Shown: one piece after another, positions 24,683 through 32,597 of the stretch
How the letters are laid out: each line of letters opens with the position of its first letter
How positions within the stretch are numbered: the stretch's first letter is position 1
From: Collinsella sp.
Lineage (GTDB): Bacteria; Actinomycetota; Coriobacteriia; Coriobacteriales; Coriobacteriaceae
NCBI GenBank assembly: GCA_031295385.1
Contig: JAUMOL010000007.1
Location: forward strand, 1 to 64,000
Length of the DNA: 64,000 nt
Direction: 5' to 3'
The notes under the pieces: generated by a model
Told to the model about the DNA's origin: nothing
Seen by the model: the letters and a program-made list of their open reading frames with translations, nothing else
Databases searched by the model: none
Program-made: the position numbers and the translations under genes

Positions 24683-25324
24683 ATGGCACTTGAGAAGATT
24701 GACATCGACGTCCTCGACCCGGCGGCGACCATCGTCGTGGCAACGGGCAACGCCCATAAGCTCACCGAGATCGAGGCCATTTTGGGCAAGGTCATTCCCG
24801 AGGTGCGCTTTGTGGCGCTCGGCCAGCTGGGTGATTTTGAGGATCCCGAGGAAAACGGCACGACGTTTTTGGAGAACGCCATCATCAAGGCCCAAGCCGC
24901 GGTTGAGGAGACGGGCCTTATGGCCATTGCCGACGATTCGGGCTTGGTCGTCGACGCGCTGGACGGTGAGCCCGGTGTGTATAGCGCGCGCTATGCGGGC
25001 GTGCACGGCGACGATGCCGCCAACAACGCCAAGCTTCTCGTTAACCTGGAAGGCGTGGCAGATGAGGACCGCACCGCGCGCTTTATGAGCGTCGTCGCGC
25101 TCATCGACACGGACGGTTTGGTCACCTATGGCGAGGGCGCCTGCGAGGGCGTTATCGCGCACGAGGGCCGCGGCGATCACGGCTTTGGCTACGACCCGCT
25201 GTTCCTGCCGGTCGACACGCCAGGCAAGACCATGGCCGAGCTGACGGCTGACGAGAAGAACGCCATCAGCCATCGTTTCCACGCGCTCGAGCATCTGTCC
25301 GCCAAGCTGACGGGCGAGGAGTAG
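24683..25324 (+). CDS. rdgB: XTP/dITP pyrophosphatase (RdgB/HAM1)
   Basis: A 213-residue HAM1-family enzyme that hydrolyses ITP, dITP and XTP to keep deaminated purines out of nucleic acids. Motifs: IVVATGNAHKLTEIEAIL near 14-31, the metal and base site ADDSGLVVDALDG(E)PGVYSARYAG near 88-110, and GFGYDPLFLP near 168-177 with the late SHRFHAL signature. A strong ACAAGGAGG site precedes ATG 24683. It has a slightly longer N-terminus than E. coli RdgB. dtd starts 3 bp after its stop. Confidence 0.96.
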   Translation: MALEKIDIDVLDPAATIVVATGNAHKLTEIEAILGKVIPEVRFVALGQLGDFEDPEENGTTFLENAIIKAQAAVEETGLMAIADDSGLVVDALDGEPGVYSARYAGVHGDDAANNAKLLVNLEGVADEDRTARFMSVVALIDTDGLVTYGEGACEGVIAHEGRGDHGFGYDPLFLPVDTPGKTMAELTADEKNAISHRFHALEHLSAKLTGEE

Positions 25325-25327
25325 ACC

Positions 25328-25774
25328 GTGCGTGCGGTGGTGCAGCGCGTGCTCAACGCCGGCGTGACGGTCGACGGCGAGTGCGTGGGCCGCATTGGAC
25401 GCGGCTACCTGGTGCTGCTGGGTGTGGGCCATGGCGATACGCGTGCCGAGGCCGACAAGCTGTGGGGCAAGCTCCGCGGGCTGCGTATCAACGAGGACGA
25501 GAACGGCAAGACCAACTTGGCGCTTGCCGATGTCGACGGCGAGGTGCTCGTGGTGTCGCAGTTCACGCTGTTCGCCGACTGCCGCCACGGTCGCCGTCCG
25601 TCGTTTACGGATGCCGGCGCCCCCGATGTCGCCAACGAGCTCTACGAGTACTTCCTGACGCTCGTTCGTCAAGATGTCGAACACGTGGCGCACGGCATCT
25701 TTGGCGCCGATATGAAAGTCGATCTCGTCAACGACGGCCCATTCACCATCGTCTTGGACACCGACAACCTTTAG
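25328..25774 (+). CDS. dtd: D-aminoacyl-tRNA deacylase
   Basis: A 148-residue DTD that removes D-amino acids mischarged onto tRNA. Start is GTG 25328 (RAVVQRVLNAGVTVDGE follows). The catalytic signatures SQFTL near 77-81 and the cis Gly-Pro motif NDGPFT near 137-142 are intact. The upstream rdgB stop is 3 bp away, so translation is probably coupled. A GTTACGCGG palindrome follows the stop directly and may act as the gene end. Confidence 0.96.
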   Translation: MRAVVQRVLNAGVTVDGECVGRIGRGYLVLLGVGHGDTRAEADKLWGKLRGLRINEDENGKTNLALADVDGEVLVVSQFTLFADCRHGRRPSFTDAGAPDVANELYEYFLTLVRQDVEHVAHGIFGADMKVDLVNDGPFTIVLDTDNL

Positions 25775-25802
25775 GTTACGCGGTTTTACCAAACCGCGTA
25801 AC
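25775..25802. repeat. GTTACGCGG palindrome, copy 1
   Basis: GTTACGCGGTTT/AAACCGCGTAAC arms with a 4-nt loop, starting on the base after the dtd stop. Copies 2 and 3 are at 30292-30318 and 30385-30412. It lacks a T-run, so it is a repeat or mRNA-end hairpin rather than a textbook terminator. Confidence 0.8.
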
Positions 25803-25835
25803 AACTGGTCATGCGAGGTTGTCGTCTGGTACGTA

Positions 25836-25860
25836 TTTGGGACGGGGCTTATTTAGCTAC
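25836..25860. repeat. Partial GGGACGGGG repeat
   Basis: TTTGGGACGGGGCTTATTTAGCTAC nearly matches the left arm of the hairpin at 11631-11663. The opposite arm is missing, so this is a relic. Confidence 0.6.
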
Positions 25861-25957
25861 TTGCGTATGGCCACAACAGGGTGCTATAGTATTAGAGTTT
25901 TGTCTATCTTAGGGGTATTATCCCCTTTTTGAATTGCACCTTCTGGAGGCCCTGTTC

Positions 25958-26254
25958 ATGGAAGAGATGGAAGTCAATCACGTCGACGACATCCACGAGA
26001 AGCTGACCGATATGGTGGGCGATCGCGTCAAGGTGAAGGCCAACATGGGCCGTACCCGCGTCGTCGAGCGCATGGGCACCATCAAGAGCGTCCACCCCGC
26101 CGTCTTTATCGTCGAGGTTGACGAGCGTCGCGGCCGCAAGTCGCGTCAGTCCTACCAGTATATCGATGTCCTCACCGGTCAGGTCGAGCTGTTCGACCCC
26201 GAGAGCGGCGAGCACATCTTTACCCCGCTCGGCAATCAGCTCGAGGAGCATTAA
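25958..26254 (+). CDS. veg: Veg family protein
   Basis: A 98-residue small basic-acidic protein of the Veg (DUF1021) family, with the conserved GDRVKVKANMGRTRVVERMGTI pattern in the middle (given here in part) and an SRQSYQYIDVLTGQVEL strand later. In Bacillus, Veg promotes biofilm gene expression; its biochemical role is unsettled. ATG 25958 is used because TGGAGG lies 9 nt upstream; an upstream in-frame TTG at 25934 would place that site inside the gene. ispE follows 2 bp later, the same veg-ispE neighbourhood as in Bacillus. Confidence 0.88.
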   Translation: MEEMEVNHVDDIHEKLTDMVGDRVKVKANMGRTRVVERMGTIKSVHPAVFIVEVDERRGRKSRQSYQYIDVLTGQVELFDPESGEHIFTPLGNQLEEH

Positions 26255-26256
26255 CG

Positions 26257-27153
26257 GTGACCGATCGGTCCCTGACTCTTTCCGCGCCGGCAAAGATTAA
26301 CCTCTACCTGGGGGTTCATACCGAGCGCGATGACCGCGGCTACCACAGGGTCGATTCCCTGATGGCGGCCGTCGGTCTTTCCGATACCGTGACGGTCACG
26401 CCGGCGCAGGCGCTGACCGTCCAGACGGTTCCAGCATCAGATTTTCCCATGCAAAAGAATACGGCGTATCGGGCTGCGGTTGCTATGGCCGAGCATTATG
26501 GTCGCGAGGCAAACATCTGCGTGACGATTGAGAAACGCATTCCATTGTGCGCCGGCTTGGGCGGCCCCTCGACGGATGCGGCCGCGGTCATTGTCGCCTT
26601 GGCGGAGCTCTGGGGCATTGATCGCACCGACCCAGCGCTCGATGACATTGCGCGGGGCATTGGTGCCGACGTCCCGTTCTTTTTGCACGCGAGCCCTGCG
26701 TTTTACGTAGGTGGGGGAGACGTGCTGGCAACTGAGTACCCCGCGCTGCCCGCGACGCCCGTCGTACTGGTTAAGCCGCGCGAGGCAAGCGTTTCGACAA
26801 TTGAAGCCTATCGACGTTTTGACGAGGCCCCGGTGCCTGCGGACAAGCCCGGCGCGATAGCTTCTGCCTTGCGTGCTGGTGATGCCGAGACGGTATATGC
26901 ACTCATCCATAACAATCTGGGTGTCATTTCCGCACAGATGGAGTCGCAGATTCAAACGGTCCTCGACTGGCTGCGTAAACAGGACGGAACCGTTGCTGTA
27001 GATGTGTGCGGATCGGGTGCCTGCTCGTTTGCCATTTGCGACACCGCTGCCACGGTCGAAAGGCTTGCCGATGCTGCCCAGCAAAATGGCTGGTGGGCCT
27101 GCGCGACTGAGCTTATTCCCAACACGGTTCAAATCGACGCGCCAAAGAAATAA
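26257..27153 (+). CDS. ispE: 4-diphosphocytidyl-2-C-methyl-D-erythritol kinase
   Basis: A 298-residue GHMP kinase of the MEP isoprenoid pathway, phosphorylating CDP-ME. The SAPAKINLYLGV N-terminus, the ATP loop PLCAGLGGPSTDAAA near 91-105 (the second half reads GPSTD instead of GGSSN), and the late VCGSGACSFAI motif near 249 support it. Start is GTG 26257, 2 bp after the veg stop. ispD and ispF of the same pathway are at 47025-48237. Confidence 0.93.
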   Translation: MTDRSLTLSAPAKINLYLGVHTERDDRGYHRVDSLMAAVGLSDTVTVTPAQALTVQTVPASDFPMQKNTAYRAAVAMAEHYGREANICVTIEKRIPLCAGLGGPSTDAAAVIVALAELWGIDRTDPALDDIARGIGADVPFFLHASPAFYVGGGDVLATEYPALPATPVVLVKPREASVSTIEAYRRFDEAPVPADKPGAIASALRAGDAETVYALIHNNLGVISAQMESQIQTVLDWLRKQDGTVAVDVCGSGACSFAICDTAATVERLADAAQQNGWWACATELIPNTVQIDAPKK

Positions 27154-27162
27154 AAATTTCTC

Positions 27163-27191
27163 TAGCACGCGGCGAAAATCTTTGTTACTAT
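27163..27191 (+). promoter_or_regulatory. Candidate promoter of tRNA-Pro
   Basis: Extended -10 TGTTACTAT (27183-27191) with a weak -35 TAGCAC 17 bp upstream, 11 bp before the mature tRNA start. Confidence 0.5.
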
Positions 27192-27202
27192 AGTCGAGCT
27201 AA

Positions 27203-27279
27203 CGGGTTGTGGCTCAGTTTGGTAGAGCACTGCGTTCGGGACGCAGGGGTCGCTGGTTCAAATCCAGTCAACCCGACCA
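27203..27279 (+). tRNA. tRNA-Pro (anticodon CGG)
   Basis: A 77-nt cloverleaf with encoded CCA. Acceptor CGGGTTG/CAACCCG, anticodon stem CTGCG/CGCAG with loop TTCGGGA (anticodon CGG, reads CCG), T-loop TTCAAAT. Confidence 0.95.
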
Positions 27280-27290
27280 GAGCATGAGGA

Positions 27291-27318
27291 GGGACCGCTT
27301 CTTGCGGTCCCTTTTTTT
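27291..27318 (+). terminator. Terminator after tRNA-Pro
   Basis: GGGACCGC/GCGGTCCC stem, 5-nt loop, then seven T, 11 bp after the tRNA. Confidence 0.93.
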
Positions 27319-27391
27319 AGCTAGTGTTGTGATACCGCGATACCCGCGGTATACTCATTCGAGCTTGTCTCGCTGTATTGTGGAGGTCTAC

Positions 27392-27667
27392 ATGTTTGGA
27401 CTGAGGGCTCCTGAGCTCATCATTATTCTCGTCGTTGTCCTGATTATCTTCGGGCCCAAGAACCTGCCGAAGCTCGGCAAGTCCCTCGGCTCTACCGTCA
27501 AGAATATCCGTGAGGGTATGGAGGGCGACGATAAGGCCGAGACCAAGCAGGCCGAGGAGGTCGTGGTCGAGCAGTCCGAGGAGGACAAGGAGATCGCTGA
27601 GCTCGAGGCCAAGCTCGCTGCTGCCAAGAAGAAGCAGGCAGAGGACAGCGACGCGGACGCAGAGTAG
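27392..27667 (+). CDS. tatA: Sec-independent translocase TatA/TatE
   Basis: A 91-residue protein: one N-terminal membrane helix (APELIIILVVVLIIF, about 6-20), the hinge FGPKNLPKLGKSLG that defines TatA, an amphipathic helix, then a long Glu/Lys-rich charged tail. TatA forms the pore that exports folded twin-arginine proteins. TGGAGG precedes ATG 27392. tatC is not in the window, so the gene stands alone here. A clear terminator follows. Confidence 0.93.
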   Translation: MFGLRAPELIIILVVVLIIFGPKNLPKLGKSLGSTVKNIREGMEGDDKAETKQAEEVVVEQSEEDKEIAELEAKLAAAKKKQAEDSDADAE

Positions 27668-27692
27668 TCCCATCCCTTTGGGGTGAGCACCT

Positions 27693-27725
27693 GACCGGCT
27701 TGCCCGCAGGCTAGCCGGTCTTTTT
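27693..27725 (+). terminator. Terminator of tatA
   Basis: GACCGGCT/AGCCGGTC stem followed by TTTTT, 25 bp after the tatA stop. Confidence 0.9.
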
Positions 27726-27773
27726 CGTTTTGTTGACAGTTGATTGTTTGATCAGAGTTGGGGAGATATCCGT

Positions 27774-28244
27774 ATGGACGCAAGCCAGATCGTACTGACC
27801 GCTGAGGGCCGCCAGAAGCTCGTCGAGGAGCTCGCTTGGCGTGAGGGCGATTACGCCAAGGAGATCGTCGAGGACATCAAGGAAGCCCGCGCGTTCGGCG
27901 ACCTTTCGGAGAACTCCGAGTACGATGCCGCCAAGGACAAGCAGGCCCAGAATGCTGCTCGTATCGCCGAGATCCAGGCCATTCTTGCCAACGCTCAGGT
28001 TGCTGCCACTACGGGCGATCTGACCGTCTCCATCGGTTCCACCGTTTCGCTGATTGATCCCAACGGCGAGGTCATGGAAGTCACGCTCGTTGGCACCACC
28101 GAGACCAACTCGCTCGAGCACAAGATTTCCAACGAGTCTCCGGTCGGTCACGCCATCATCGGTCACGGCGAGGGCGACTCCGTCGAGGTCGTTACGCCTT
28201 CCGGCAAGACTCGCGTCTACACCATCGCCAAGATCGCACGCTAG
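27774..28244 (+). CDS. greA: Transcription elongation factor GreA
   Basis: A 156-residue GreA. N-terminal coiled coil with the tip acidic residues in GDLSENSEYDAAK (about 40-52), which reach the polymerase active site and stimulate cleavage of backtracked RNA. The C-terminal FKBP-like domain carries SPVGHAIIGH near 122-131. GGGGAG precedes ATG 27774. The frame opens 10 codons earlier without a ribosome site. lysS follows after a weak hairpin, the greA-lysS pairing seen in many Gram-positive bacteria. Confidence 0.96.
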   Translation: MDASQIVLTAEGRQKLVEELAWREGDYAKEIVEDIKEARAFGDLSENSEYDAAKDKQAQNAARIAEIQAILANAQVAATTGDLTVSIGSTVSLIDPNGEVMEVTLVGTTETNSLEHKISNESPVGHAIIGHGEGDSVEVVTPSGKTRVYTIAKIAR

Positions 28245-28272
28245 ACCACGGTCCCGCGTAAAGGTATGTTTT

Positions 28273-28305
28273 CGCTCCCTGGGACCGAATCCTGGGGAGC
28301 GTTTT
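28273..28305 (+). terminator. Hairpin between greA and lysS
   Basis: CGCTCCC (28273-28279) pairs with GGGAGCG (28295-28301), followed by TTTTAG. It ends 19 bp before the lysS start, so it may attenuate rather than fully separate the two genes. Confidence 0.6.
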
Positions 28306-28323
28306 AGTTTGAGGAGCTAACTT

Positions 28324-30288
28324 ATGGCAGAGAACCAGAACGCCGCCGATCAGGCATCGACGCTCAACGACGAGCGCGCCACCCGCCTGGCCAAGCGCGC
28401 CGCCCTGTTCGAGGCGGGCCAGAACCCCTATCCCGAGCACTCTGAGCTTGAGGACTACGTCGCCGATATCGAGACTAAGTACGCCGATCTTGCCGATGGT
28501 GAGGACACCGAGGATGTCGTGAAGATCGCCGGCCGCGTAGTCGCCAAGCGCGGTCAGGGCAAGATCATGTTCATCGTCGTGCGCGATGCGACTGCCGAGA
28601 TTCAACTGTTCTGCCGCATCAACGACATGGACGAGGCCGCCTGGAACACGCTCAAGGCGCTCGACCTGGGCGATATCCTGGGCGTGGCCGGCGTAGTCGT
28701 GCGCACCAAGCGTGGCCAGCTTTCCGTTGCCCCCAAGAGCGCGACGCTGCTGTCCAAGGCCGTTCGCCCGCTGCCCGAGAAGTTCCACGGTCTCTCCGAC
28801 AAGGAGACCCGCTATCGTCAGCGCTATGTCGACCTGATCGCCAACGACGACGTTCGCGAGACCTTCCGCAAGCGCTCGCAGATCCTCTCCACGTTCCGCC
28901 GCTTTATGGAGTCCGATGGCTACATGGAGGTTGAGACTCCTATCCTGCAGACCATCCAGGGCGGAGCTACTGCCAAGCCGTTCATCACGCACTTCAACGC
29001 GCTCGATCAGGAGTGCTACCTGCGTATCGCCACCGAGCTGCACCTCAAGCGCTGCATCGTCGGCGGCTTTGAGCGCGTGTTCGAAATCGGTCGCATCTTC
29101 CGCAACGAGGGCATGGACCTTACCCACAATCCCGAGTTCACCACGATGGAGGCCTACCGCGCCTTCTCCGACCTCGAGGGCATGAAGGCACTCGCCCAGG
29201 GTGTCATTAAGGCCGCTAACAAGGCTATCGGCAACCCCGAGGTTATTGAGTACCAGGGCCAGACCATCGACCTGTCCGGTGAGTGGGCCAGCCGTCCCAT
29301 GACCGACATCGTCTCCGACGTGCTCGGCAAGCAGGTCACCATCGACACGCCGGTCGAGGAGCTTGCTGCCGCCGCACGCGAGAAGGGCCTGGAGATCAAG
29401 CCCGAGTGGACCGCCGGCAAGATTATCGCCGAGATCTACGATGAGCTGGGCGAGGACACCATCGTCAACCCCACCTTCGTGTGCGATTACCCCATCGAAG
29501 TTAGCCCGCTTGCCAAGCGCTTTGAGGACGACCCGCGCCTGACCCATCGCTTTGAGTTGGTCATCGCCGGCCACGAGTACGCGAACGCGTTCTCCGAGCT
29601 CAACGACCCGGTCGACCAGGCCGAGCGCTTCGCTGCCCAGATGGCCGAGAAGGCCGGCGGTGACGACGAGGCCATGGAGTACGACGAGGATTACGTGCGC
29701 GCCCTCGAGTACGGTATGCCTCCCGCGGGCGGCATTGGCATCGGTATCGACCGCGTGGTCATGCTGCTCACCAACCAGGCTTCCATCCGCGACGTGCTGC
29801 TGTTCCCGCACATGAAGCCCGAGAAGGGTTTCCAGTCCGGTGCCGCTGCTGCCAAGGCTGCCGAGGCCGGCAACACCGCGAGTCCCTTCGTCAAGCCGCT
29901 CAAGCCCACGGTTGATTATTCCAAGATTGCCGTCGAGCCGCTGTTTGAGGAGTTCGTCGACTTTGATACCTTCTCCAAGAGCGACTTCCGCGCCGTGAAG
30001 GTCAAGGCATGCGAGGCCGTCAAGAAGTCCAAGAAGCTGCTGAACTTTACGCTCGATGACGGTACCGGCACCGACCGTACCATTCTCTCCGGCATCCATG
30101 AATACTATGAGCCCGAGGACCTGGTCGGCAAGACCCTGCTCGCCATCACCAACCTGCCTCCGCGCAAGATGATGGGTATCCCCAGCTGCGGCATGCTCAT
30201 CAGCGCCATCCACGAGGAGGAGGGCGAGGAGCGTCTCAACCTGATTCAGCTCGACGCCTCCATCCCTGCCGGCGCAAAGATGTACTAA
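28324..30288 (+). CDS. lysS: Lysyl-tRNA synthetase with C-terminal tRNA-binding domain
   Basis: A 654-residue class-II LysRS, about 150 longer than usual. Residues about 60-165 form the OB-fold anticodon-binding domain. The catalytic core has motif 2 FRNEGMDLTHNPEFT near 260 and motif 3 GIGIDRVVMLL near 475. After a short Ala/Lys linker, residues about 530-654 form a second OB-fold of the Trbp111/EMAPII/MetG-C type (SDFRAVKVKACEAV, LPPRKMMGIPSCGM), which normally sits on MetRS or stands alone. The frame joins both parts without a break. GAGGAG precedes ATG 28324. The extra domain probably raises general tRNA affinity (inference). Confidence 0.95.
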   Translation: MAENQNAADQASTLNDERATRLAKRAALFEAGQNPYPEHSELEDYVADIETKYADLADGEDTEDVVKIAGRVVAKRGQGKIMFIVVRDATAEIQLFCRINDMDEAAWNTLKALDLGDILGVAGVVVRTKRGQLSVAPKSATLLSKAVRPLPEKFHGLSDKETRYRQRYVDLIANDDVRETFRKRSQILSTFRRFMESDGYMEVETPILQTIQGGATAKPFITHFNALDQECYLRIATELHLKRCIVGGFERVFEIGRIFRNEGMDLTHNPEFTTMEAYRAFSDLEGMKALAQGVIKAANKAIGNPEVIEYQGQTIDLSGEWASRPMTDIVSDVLGKQVTIDTPVEELAAAAREKGLEIKPEWTAGKIIAEIYDELGEDTIVNPTFVCDYPIEVSPLAKRFEDDPRLTHRFELVIAGHEYANAFSELNDPVDQAERFAAQMAEKAGGDDEAMEYDEDYVRALEYGMPPAGGIGIGIDRVVMLLTNQASIRDVLLFPHMKPEKGFQSGAAAAKAAEAGNTASPFVKPLKPTVDYSKIAVEPLFEEFVDFDTFSKSDFRAVKVKACEAVKKSKKLLNFTLDDGTGTDRTILSGIHEYYEPEDLVGKTLLAITNLPPRKMMGIPSCGMLISAIHEEEGEERLNLIQLDASIPAGAKMY

Positions 30289-30291
30289 CTA

Positions 30292-30318
30292 GTTACGCGG
30301 TTCTACGAACCGCGTAAC
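30292..30318. repeat. GTTACGCGG palindrome, copy 2
   Basis: GTTACGCGG/CCGCGTAAC arms with loop TTCTACGAA, 3 bp after the lysS stop. The flanking sequence (CGACGCTGCGCG... ACAATCTGACGTTCAA) is repeated imperfectly after copy 3, so the repeat unit is about 75 bp. Confidence 0.8.
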
Positions 30319-30384
30319 GGCTCGACGCTGCGCGGGCCGCATTTGGACAATCTGACGTTCAACTTCAAGGGCGCGACCTAGGTG

Positions 30385-30412
30385 GTTACGCGGGTTTACC
30401 AACCCGCGTAAC
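30385..30412. repeat. GTTACGCGG palindrome, copy 3
   Basis: GTTACGCGGGTT/AACCCGCGTAAC arms, 93 bp after copy 2, followed by the same TTGACGCTGCGC and GACAATTTGTCATTCAA context. The stretch 30319-30384 and 30413-30456 holds no gene. Confidence 0.8.
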
Positions 30413-30456
30413 CAGTTGACGCTGCGCGCCGCCCAGGGCGACAATTTGTCATTCAA

Positions 30457-30497
30457 AAGGCAAGGCATGACCAGAAGGTCTATGCCTTGCCTTTTTC
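30457..30497 (+). terminator. Terminator downstream of lysS
   Basis: AAGGCAAGGCAT (30457-30468) pairs with ATGCCTTGCCTT (30482-30493), extending into TTT. It could terminate lysS or a transcript from the repeat region. The following 220 bp up to the exporter gene show no coding sequence. Confidence 0.75.
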
Positions 30498-30717
30498 ATG
30501 CCAACTTGTTCGCCCTGGACGTCGCTCGCTGTCCGTCCTCTACCTGCGGCGTTGACTTGGTTGACACTTAGAACATCGATGTAATCATTGGGGACGTTCT
30601 TAAACGACTGCCCAACGGCTGTTGAGCACATGGCTCGCATGACAGCCGTCTCTTTTATGTTTCCTTTAGCCGTTGCTGCCTAGGATGGGGGTTAGTCGGT
30701 AGGAAGGGAGCGTCTAT

Positions 30718-32286
30718 ATGGACGACGCGAGCGAGCGTTCAATCGAAGAGGACATGCTCGATCAGTTCAATTACTTTGATGATGAGGACGAGGAGCTGAT
30801 CGACCGTCGCGAGCCAGCGCCGCTTGATTCCTTTGATCTGGTCGATGAAGAGACTGATGAGGTTGAGGACGAATCAACGGAGCCCCCACAGCCTTCGCGC
30901 CTTGACTCGCTGCTTTCGAGAGCCCCCATGCACCACGGCGTTCGTGCCGGCGCGCTCCATATGAAAACTGACTGGCACCAGATCGTGACGGCAGGCGATG
31001 AGCTTGCCGTCGATGCGCCGCTCACCGATAAATCATCCATCATCTGCCGCACCGGCATGCTTATGCTGGCAAGCGGAACGGGTGCCTGGCGCGTGCGCGA
31101 TACCATGAATCGTGTTGCCGCCGTACTCGGTGTCACCATCCACGTTGACTTAAGTCTTCTGTCGTTTGAGTGCACCTGCATCGAAGATGGCCACTGCTTT
31201 AACGAGGTTGTCAGCCTGCCCACAACGGGAGTCAATACCCATCGCATTTGGATGATGGAGAGCTTCTTAAAGGAAATCGAGACGTATGGGCGCCGGTTTA
31301 CCGTGCACGAATACCACGAGATGCTCAAGACCGTTGAGAGTTCAAAACCCGATTACTCTCCCTGGCAACAGGGCCTTGCGGCAGCTTGTGCTTGCGGCGC
31401 CTTCGTCTTTTTGCTCGGCGGCGGCCCTATCGAGATGGCCTGCGCGTTTGTGGGCGCGGGTGTCGGCAACTTTGCCCGCTCCCATATTCTCAAGCAAGGC
31501 CTTGGTCAGTTCAGCGCGCTGACGACCGGCGTTGCGCTCGCTTGCGTTTCGTATCTGCTGGCATTGCTCGGCCTTGGCCAGGTCATACCGGGGGCAATGT
31601 CGCACCAAGAAGGCTATATCGGCGCCATGCTCTTTGTGATTCCCGGCTTTCCGCTCATTACGGCGGGCCTCGACATCGCCAAGCTCGACATGCGAAGCGG
31701 TATCGAGCGCCTTTCATATGCCGTATCGATTATTGTGATGGCGACGCTCGTAGGTTGGATGGTTGCCGAGTGTGTTGGCCTGGCGCCGGACGACTTTGCC
31801 CCACTGGGCCTTTCGCCGCTTGCCCTTACGCTCCTGCGCGTGGTGATGAGCTTCGTTGGCGTATTCGGCTTCTCGGTGATGTTCAACAGCCCGGTAAAGA
31901 TGGCCGCGGCAGCTGGGTTGATCGGCGCCGTGTCCAATACCCTGCGTCTGACCCTTGTCGATGCGCCGACGATGATTCCCTTCCTGGGCCTCAGCACGGG
32001 AATGCCTCCCGAGGCAGCAGCGTTTATCGGCGCGCTGGTATCGGGTCTGCTGGCAAGCTTGGCCGAAGTCAAGCTCACCTACCCGCGCATCGCCCTCACG
32101 GTGCCTTCGATTGTCATTATGGTGCCCGGTCTGTATCTCTATCGCTCTATGTATTACATGTGCACCTTCGACACGGTCAACATGCTCGGCTGGTTTGTGC
32201 GCGCAGTGCTCATCGTGGCGTTTCTGCCCGTTGGCTTGGGCGTGGCGAGAACCCTCACCGACCCTCGCTGGCGCCATACCAGCTAA
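30718..32286 (+). CDS. Threonine/serine exporter family protein (ThrE-like)
   Basis: A 522-residue protein with the full ThrE architecture: a soluble N-terminal half (DUF1212; SGTGAWRVRDTMNRVAAVLG near 118-137) and about ten membrane helices from residue 225 on, with the second (DUF3815) part from about 380. In Corynebacterium, ThrE exports threonine and serine. Before the DUF1212 part there is an unusually acidic tail of about 70 residues (Asp/Glu-rich, low complexity). AGGAAGGGAG precedes ATG 30718. It stands alone, with repeats on both sides. The transported substrate is not proven by sequence. Confidence 0.88.
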   Translation: MDDASERSIEEDMLDQFNYFDDEDEELIDRREPAPLDSFDLVDEETDEVEDESTEPPQPSRLDSLLSRAPMHHGVRAGALHMKTDWHQIVTAGDELAVDAPLTDKSSIICRTGMLMLASGTGAWRVRDTMNRVAAVLGVTIHVDLSLLSFECTCIEDGHCFNEVVSLPTTGVNTHRIWMMESFLKEIETYGRRFTVHEYHEMLKTVESSKPDYSPWQQGLAAACACGAFVFLLGGGPIEMACAFVGAGVGNFARSHILKQGLGQFSALTTGVALACVSYLLALLGLGQVIPGAMSHQEGYIGAMLFVIPGFPLITAGLDIAKLDMRSGIERLSYAVSIIVMATLVGWMVAECVGLAPDDFAPLGLSPLALTLLRVVMSFVGVFGFSVMFNSPVKMAAAAGLIGAVSNTLRLTLVDAPTMIPFLGLSTGMPPEAAAFIGALVSGLLASLAEVKLTYPRIALTVPSIVIMVPGLYLYRSMYYMCTFDTVNMLGWFVRAVLIVAFLPVGLGVARTLTDPRWRHTS

Positions 32287-32319
32287 TTGGTGCAAGGGGG
32301 ACAGGTTACTTTGCACCAA
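32287..32319. repeat. Palindromic repeat with GGGACAGG core, copy 2
   Basis: TTGGTGCAA (32287-32295) pairs perfectly with TTGCACCAA (32311-32319) around GGGGGACAGGTTACT. It starts on the base after the ThrE-like stop codon and is followed 3 bp later by the family A hairpin. Confidence 0.75.
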
Positions 32320-32322
32320 ATG

Positions 32323-32389
32323 AGTTGCGGTGAAATAGGGACTGAATTGTTGCTTAAAGGGTCAAAACAGTCCGTATTCCACCGCAACT
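32323..32389. repeat. 67-bp hairpin repeat, family A, copy 2
   Basis: Same length and outer arms as 4843-4909. The inner stem is GGACT/AGTCC here against TTCCT/AGGAA there, so pairing is kept while bases change. Confidence 0.8.
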
Positions 32390-32502
32390 TATGGGGTCGG
32401 GGGTTTTGGTGCCCTGCATCTCCACAAACTCAACGCTTACGAAGCGCGCGCCGTTCGTGTTAGGGTAGTTCCACCACATAAGTAGTCGCAGACGCGCGTA
32501 AC

Positions 32503-32553
32503 ACGGGCGGGCGAGATGAAGTCCCAACAGCTCCATCTTGCCCGCCCGTTTTT
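32503..32553 (+). terminator. Terminator-like hairpin before the DUF2798 gene
   Basis: ACGGGCGGGCGAGATG (32503-32518) pairs with CATCTTGCCCGCCCGT (32534-32549), followed by TTTTT. It ends 45 bp before ATG 32598 and about 215 bp after the exporter stop. It could be an attenuator in the leader of the DUF2798 gene or the end of an unseen small transcript. Confidence 0.75.
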
Positions 32554-32597
32554 GTTGCGTGGTGCCGCGGCGTAACACAGAAAGGATTTTGTCCTTT

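Noticed and set aside
28192..30213. 673-residue minus-strand open frame
   Set aside because: Antisense to lysS; the lysS motifs and ribosome site decide the strand.
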